Assembly (NCBI GenBank): GCA_026261815.1
Contig: JAMPIT010000510.1
Span: forward strand, 19,502,001-19,566,000
Reading direction: 5' to 3'
Origin: Monarcha castaneiventris obscurior
Taxonomy: Eukaryota > Chordata > Aves > Passeriformes > Monarchidae
Length of the DNA: 64,000 nt
Shown: positions 60,296 to 64,000 of the stretch, piece by piece
How positions within the stretch are numbered: position 1 is the first letter of the stretch
Layout of the letters: each line of letters starts with the position of its first letter
Translations under genes and position numbers: made by a program
The notes under the pieces: generated by a model
The model's database searches: none
The model's input: the letters and a program-made list of their open reading frames with translations, nothing else
What the model was told of the DNA's origin: nothing

Positions 60296-60830
60296 CACGC
60301 ATGGGCCGTTCGCAGGTAGCCTCAAGCCCCGAGGAGGTGACCGCCACCTGCGCCCCCAGCCCACCTGCGGCCCCAGCGCTCCTGCGCCGCATCCTCCCTC
60401 CCCCTCCATCCCACTCCTCATGGCCCATCCCTGCACCACGTGGGGCTCTTCCCACGTGTAACAGCGCCTCCCATTCATTGGGGCGGACCCGCGTAGGAGA
60501 CCTAAAGCGGCGGCGGGGAGCTGGGGGGCCGCCGCTGCGCTGCTCGCCGCTTGCCCGAGCCCCCCGGCTGGGTGAGTGTGGGTCGGAGCGGGCGGGGGCC
60601 CCTCGCGGCGCGTCCATGTTGCGCGGTGCAGCGGGTGCAGCGCCCTCCCGGCCTGCTGCGGCCCCGGGGCAGCTCCTCCCGGAGCGCTGCCCTCCCCTCG
60701 CCTCCCCTCGCCTGACCCCAGCCCGGGCTGCCCGCGCCGTGGCGCGGCCCCTCCGCCGCCCCCACAATGCCGGCGGGAAGGGCCTTTCTTGGCGCTGCCG
60801 GAGCGTGTGGCCCCAGGCAGCTGCCGGGGA
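60296..60830 (+). promoter_or_regulatory. CpG island; candidate SLC7A1 promoter
   Basis: About 530 bp are dense in CpG with sharp edges. Recognisable promoter motifs are two CACGTG E-boxes (60437-60442 and 60453-60458), an inverted CCAAT box (ATTGG, 60477-60481) and an overlapping GC box GGGGCGG (60480-60486). There is no TATA box, as usual for CpG-island promoters. A splice donor at 60572 gives the direction. In vertebrates SLC7A1 (cationic amino-acid transporter 1) is the gene next to the 3' side of UBL3 and is transcribed in the same direction, with a non-coding first exon and a long first intron. That gene order, not any coding sequence, is the basis for the SLC7A1 proposal. Confidence 0.6.
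60500..60571 (+). other. Candidate non-coding first exon (SLC7A1?), start uncertain
   Basis: A GC-rich stretch downstream of the CCAAT/GC-box cluster ends in CCGGCTGG followed by GTGAGTGTGG, a strong 5' splice site with GT at 60572-60573. The distance of roughly 30-90 bp between the promoter motifs and this donor suits a short 5' UTR exon. There is no ATG with a convincing frame in it. The start is a guess within about 40 bp, and the assignment to SLC7A1 rests on gene order. Confidence 0.45.
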
Positions 60831-62635
60831 TGGAGAGGGCCAGCGCATTTTTGCTGCATACATCTGTGTGTGCCTGTTCCCGAGCTGACCCTTTTCTGCT
60901 TGTCTTCTCTGCCGTGCGAGCAGCGGCGCAGGGACCATGCTGTGCTGAGCCTGAAGGCCCAGAGGGCAAGGAGAAGCCTTGGGCCGTGTCCCTGGCGGCC
61001 TTTCCATGTCCAGGGTAGCTCCCCAGCGACTGCCGTGGTGTGCTATGCTTCCTTAGTCAAACTGCAGAAGAGACTGAGAATTTACCGAGAATGCCGGTGT
61101 CGCCCGTAGGGCTCATAGCGCTCGAGCCAGCCCCGTACCCCGGGAGTTCCTGCAGTCTGCTGCTCCTGAACCTGCTCCTGTGACCAGGGACTTGTCTCCA
61201 TTTGGGCTGTCAGCGTTTTGCAGGCAGCTGCCCTGGCTAACAGACGCGTCTCATCTTTTTTTGCATATGTATGTGCATATGAATGTGTGTGGCAGATGGG
61301 GTGGAGCAAGGGGAACTTACTGAAGATCCTTAAGTGAAAATTTGTATGCAGCTAAGGCTGGAGAGGAAGATTGAGACTACATACAGAATTGCGAGTTGGT
61401 TCTGGTGTCAGCTGCTAGAAACCTTAGTTTTGGAGCAAGGTGGTGTTTTTGTAGGTGCTGTATAGACTCATGACAGAAAGGAAGTTGCAGCTTTACAGAG
61501 GCTGCAGATCTGCGCAGGAGAGCTGAGGTGATAATGGTGCTGAAGGTTCATTAGTTAACTGACTCTTAGCCCAGTGGTTTTGCCACTTGCCTGTGGTCAT
61601 TTGCAACTGTTACTTTGCGCTTGAGCAGCAACTCCACGGTGAAGTCCTACATCAGCTGAACTAGCGGGTATCTTACCCTGCCTCCCTTTGCCCACCTCTG
61701 TGGACTCTGCTAAGCCATGGGGGCAAGCGGTGAAGAGGTGGTCCCACATGGCAATGCCGGTGTCATGTGGGACCCTCTGCAGTGGGACAGCACTGCCTCT
61801 TGAAGCCATTCATTCACTCGCTGATTCTTGCCTGTCTGCTGTCACCAAGGTAGAGGCAAATACAATGAAAACTTGGAAAGAATAGGTCCAAATTTACCTT
61901 TCTCTCAGGTACTCTGGAATTATGTTATCTTCAGCAGCCAAATGACATGTTTTTTGGACAAGCTTTCTATCTAATGCAAAAGAGGATGGACTATGTGATG
62001 GCACAGGCTCCATAGCTGGAAGTGCTGACCCTGGCACAAAGCAGGAGCAAGCTCATGCATTGCCACAAGTCTTGGAAGTTACTTTGCATTCAGGTATATT
62101 GAGTATCTTGCTTTTTAAGTGATTTGACAGGGACAGACCTTGACTGTGCTCCATCGCATGCATGCTTTAGATGGTCACATTGGCTTCGAAATAAAGCCTT
62201 TTCTGGAGCAGGGGAACTAATGGGTGTTTAGTCCCCGACTTATGCCACTTAGGTGGTATTTGTAAAGTTTTGAGCCTTGCTGCTTGTAGGGCTGTGCTTA
62301 ACAGTGAGGAGGTGCGTTCAGAAGGTACTTTGTTTGAGTGGGCTGTAACAGAAGCCTGAGGCCTACTAGGCTTCTAATTCAGTAAGCAGTTCAGTTGTGA
62401 GTGTGGGTAAGACGCAACATGCTCTTGACTCCTGGAGTATATTCTTGCCGTATTTTTTCTAAATGGAAGGAATTGGCTCAGAGAAGAGGAAGCTAGTAAC
62501 TCTTTAACCAGTTACTGGAGAAACCAGTTCCAAGGTGTATTGTTGAAAGATCTGTCACTCCCTCTTTTTTTTTTTATTCTTTTTTCCCTTCTTTTTTTTT
62601 CTCTTCCACCCTTTTCCTGCGTAATCTCTTGCCAG
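60572..62635 (+). other. Probable first intron of the downstream gene (SLC7A1?)
   Basis: This begins at the GTGAGT donor and leaves the CpG island by about 60.85 kb. A mid-GC stretch follows, without a recognisable transposon or coding exon. Open frames through 60.2-61.1 kb on both strands are by-products of high GC. The last 80 bases are a long polypyrimidine tract ending in TTGCCAG. Confidence 0.45.
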
Positions 62636-62713
62636 ATGGCGGGTAATGTTCATTCACATGGTGGTGTGCCTGAGCTCTGTGTCTCTGTTTTAAGTTAAAT
62701 GACACAGTAAAAG
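62636..62713 (+). other. Possible alternative or cryptic 78-bp exon
   Basis: A long C/T tract (62557-62630, T-rich) leads into TCTCTTGCCAG at 62625-62635, a strong 3' splice site. At 62714 a good donor follows, AAAAG then GTGAGA. The 78 bp between them open directly with ATG and contain a 20-codon frame (62636-62698, TAA stop). If spliced, it would be a 5' UTR exon with a short upstream frame. The donor sits at the start of a CR1 tail, so it may be transposon-derived. No known exon is recalled for this place. Confidence 0.25.
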
Positions 62714-62768
62714 GTGAGATTTGGTGATCTTGGAGTCCATTTCCAACCTTAACAATAGCATGATTCTG
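62714..62768 (+). mobile_element. CR1 LINE 3' tail remnant, + strand
   Basis: About 55 bp resemble the last bases of CR1: GGTGATCTTGGAGTCCATTT (62723-62742), CCAACCTTAACAATAGCATG and ATTCTGAG. Compare TGATCTTGGAGGTACTTTCC near 25001-25020 in the copy at 24.3 kb. It is short but has the right order and the terminal ATTCTG motif. Confidence 0.7.
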
Positions 62769-64000
62769 AGAGGACAGGAGCGAGTGCCAATCTGCCTGGT
62801 GTTGAGCACAGTTGATGGCCTGGTGTATATGAGAGGAAGGGAAAAAAGGAGTGGTGGGAAAAGAAGAAAAAGCAGCTGGGAAAGAAAAGAGGGAGAAATA
62901 AGGTTTGAGTGAAGGAGGGCAGGGGTCTTATTGCAATTATTGCCTCCGCTACCTTTAGTTCACTCTTGCTCTGGCAAGCTCCTCAGCCTTGAGGACAGGT
63001 TAATGAGACTTTGGTAACCTTTCAGAAATGTCACTTCCAATTGTATCCCAGCTCTAAGTGAGTAGAAAACAAAGTGGTAAGTTTAATTATCCTCTCTTGA
63101 CCCATATCTGTGATGCCAAAAGCATCGGTGTAGAGTAGGGCAGGAGGAAAAAAGTGTGAGTCACTTTGTCTGCAGATGTGCTGGGTAGATGCTGGTTTGA
63201 TCCTGGTGAGATTTATTGGCTGTGCCATCCTGGTGACAGAGGCATATGAGAATGCAACACAGCCCCTTTGCCTCTCCTGAAGGATGAGCTAAGAAGTCCT
63301 GTTGACCTAACTCTGTATGTGGAGAAACTGGTGCTACTGACCATCAGCACCGTGGTGTGGAGGGCTACTTCAGTGCTTCGGGCAGAGTTGGTTGGGGTCA
63401 GCTGTGTCAATACTGACCCATAATTAGTAACCCAGGGTGGGTGCTCTGCATACATCGGTCTGTTTGGCAGTATCCTAGGTTTGTTTTCATTACCTGTTAT
63501 ATCCCCATCCTTCATTATCATTATCAAAATCATTGAAAATCTGCCGTGTGCTGAATGGTGTTGAAGGTGGCATTCATCTGGCCATAGGTACTCATCCCTG
63601 TCCAAGGTGTTCAGCCAGGGATGGACATTCCTGGGGTGTGATTCACCTCAGCCCAGCACACTTAAGCAAATGAGTTGTGACCTGACATGCTCCTGTACTC
63701 ATCTGCTTTCCACTGAGTATAAAAGAAGGCATGAATGGTCTAAGTGTTTATCTCAAGAAACTGTTGAGGTTCTTGGAAACTCCAAGGACTTTGGGAAGAG
63801 TTACGACAGTTTTGCCATAAGGGTGGGATTGTTTTGGTACTTGGGCACTTCCTCCTTAGTGCAGTTGTTGCAATGTTACTGGCTACTAAAACCTACTGGA
63901 AACAGAAAAAAAAAGAAAAAAAGGGAAAGAAAAAGGCATAACTGAGTTTGATGGTCAAACAAAACATGAGGGCTATCATTGACATTTCAGCCGGCAAAGC
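62769..64000 (+). other. Probable intron of the downstream gene, no feature recognised
   Basis: The last 1.2 kb hold purine-rich stretches (62835-62900, 63900-63940) but no exon, transposon or RNA gene that I can support. No SLC7A1 coding exon is present up to the window end. Confidence 0.5.

Noticed and set aside
60437..60481. ER-stress element (CCAAT, 9-base spacer, CCACG) in the CpG island
   Set aside because: The inverted ATTGG and the CACGTG sites are present but the spacing to either box is not 9 bases.
60216..61007. 263-codon minus-strand frame and overlapping + strand frames (60301-60888, 60576-61109) at the CpG island
   Set aside because: Extreme GC content removes stops in all frames; the peptides are Ala/Arg/Pro/Gly-rich, overlap on both strands and match no family I know.
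1..64000. CRISPR arrays, bacterial operons, tRNA or rRNA genes
   Set aside because: No spaced direct repeats, no dense collinear frames with ribosome binding sites, and no cloverleaf or rRNA-like sequence was seen; the window is animal nuclear DNA.

Overview
The window is vertebrate nuclear DNA, most likely from a bird. It has spliced exons with consensus splice sites, many chicken-type CR1 LINE fragments in both orientations (several ending in the ATTCTATG-type 3' tail), solo retroviral LTRs, CpG islands and almost no long open reading frames. There is no bacterial, phage or CRISPR content. A passerine or other neoavian source is plausible, but I cannot fix the species.

Layout. (1) 1-13.3 kb: the 3' part of UBL3 on the + strand. 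Four coding exons (3074-3182, 6719-6805, 11043-11120, 11522-11574) join in phase and encode residues 10-117 of the 117-residue membrane-anchored ubiquitin-fold protein, ending in the prenylation motif CVIL. Exon 1 lies to the left of the window. An AT-rich 3' UTR of about 1.7 kb follows. (2) 13.3-60.3 kb: about 47 kb of intergenic DNA in which I find no convincing protein gene. It holds CR1 fragments (14.65, 24.3, 25.05, 37.9, 54.6, 54.8, 58.4 and 59.0-60.1 kb), three solo LTRs (42.4, 49.5 and 59.2 kb, all antisense to UBL3), a GC-rich island fused to a 12-bp minisatellite (53.4-54.1 kb) and a few microsatellites. (3) 60.3-60.8 kb: a strong CpG island with two CACGTG E-boxes, an inverted CCAAT box, a GC box and a consensus splice donor at 60572. 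From the vertebrate gene order (UBL3 followed in the same direction by SLC7A1) I infer this is the promoter and non-coding first exon of SLC7A1, with the rest of the window being its first intron. No SLC7A1 coding sequence is visible.

UBL3 makes a prenylated ubiquitin-like protein of the plasma membrane and small vesicles, and SLC7A1 (if correctly inferred) a cationic amino-acid transporter. They are neighbours by conserved synteny, with no sign of an operon-like or shared pathway. I did not find a new biological system. The observations most worth following are a solo LTR that splits a CR1 element about 0.8 kb upstream of the inferred SLC7A1 exon, the CpG-island/minisatellite locus at 53.4-54.1 kb, and a possible cryptic or alternative exon at 62636-62713.
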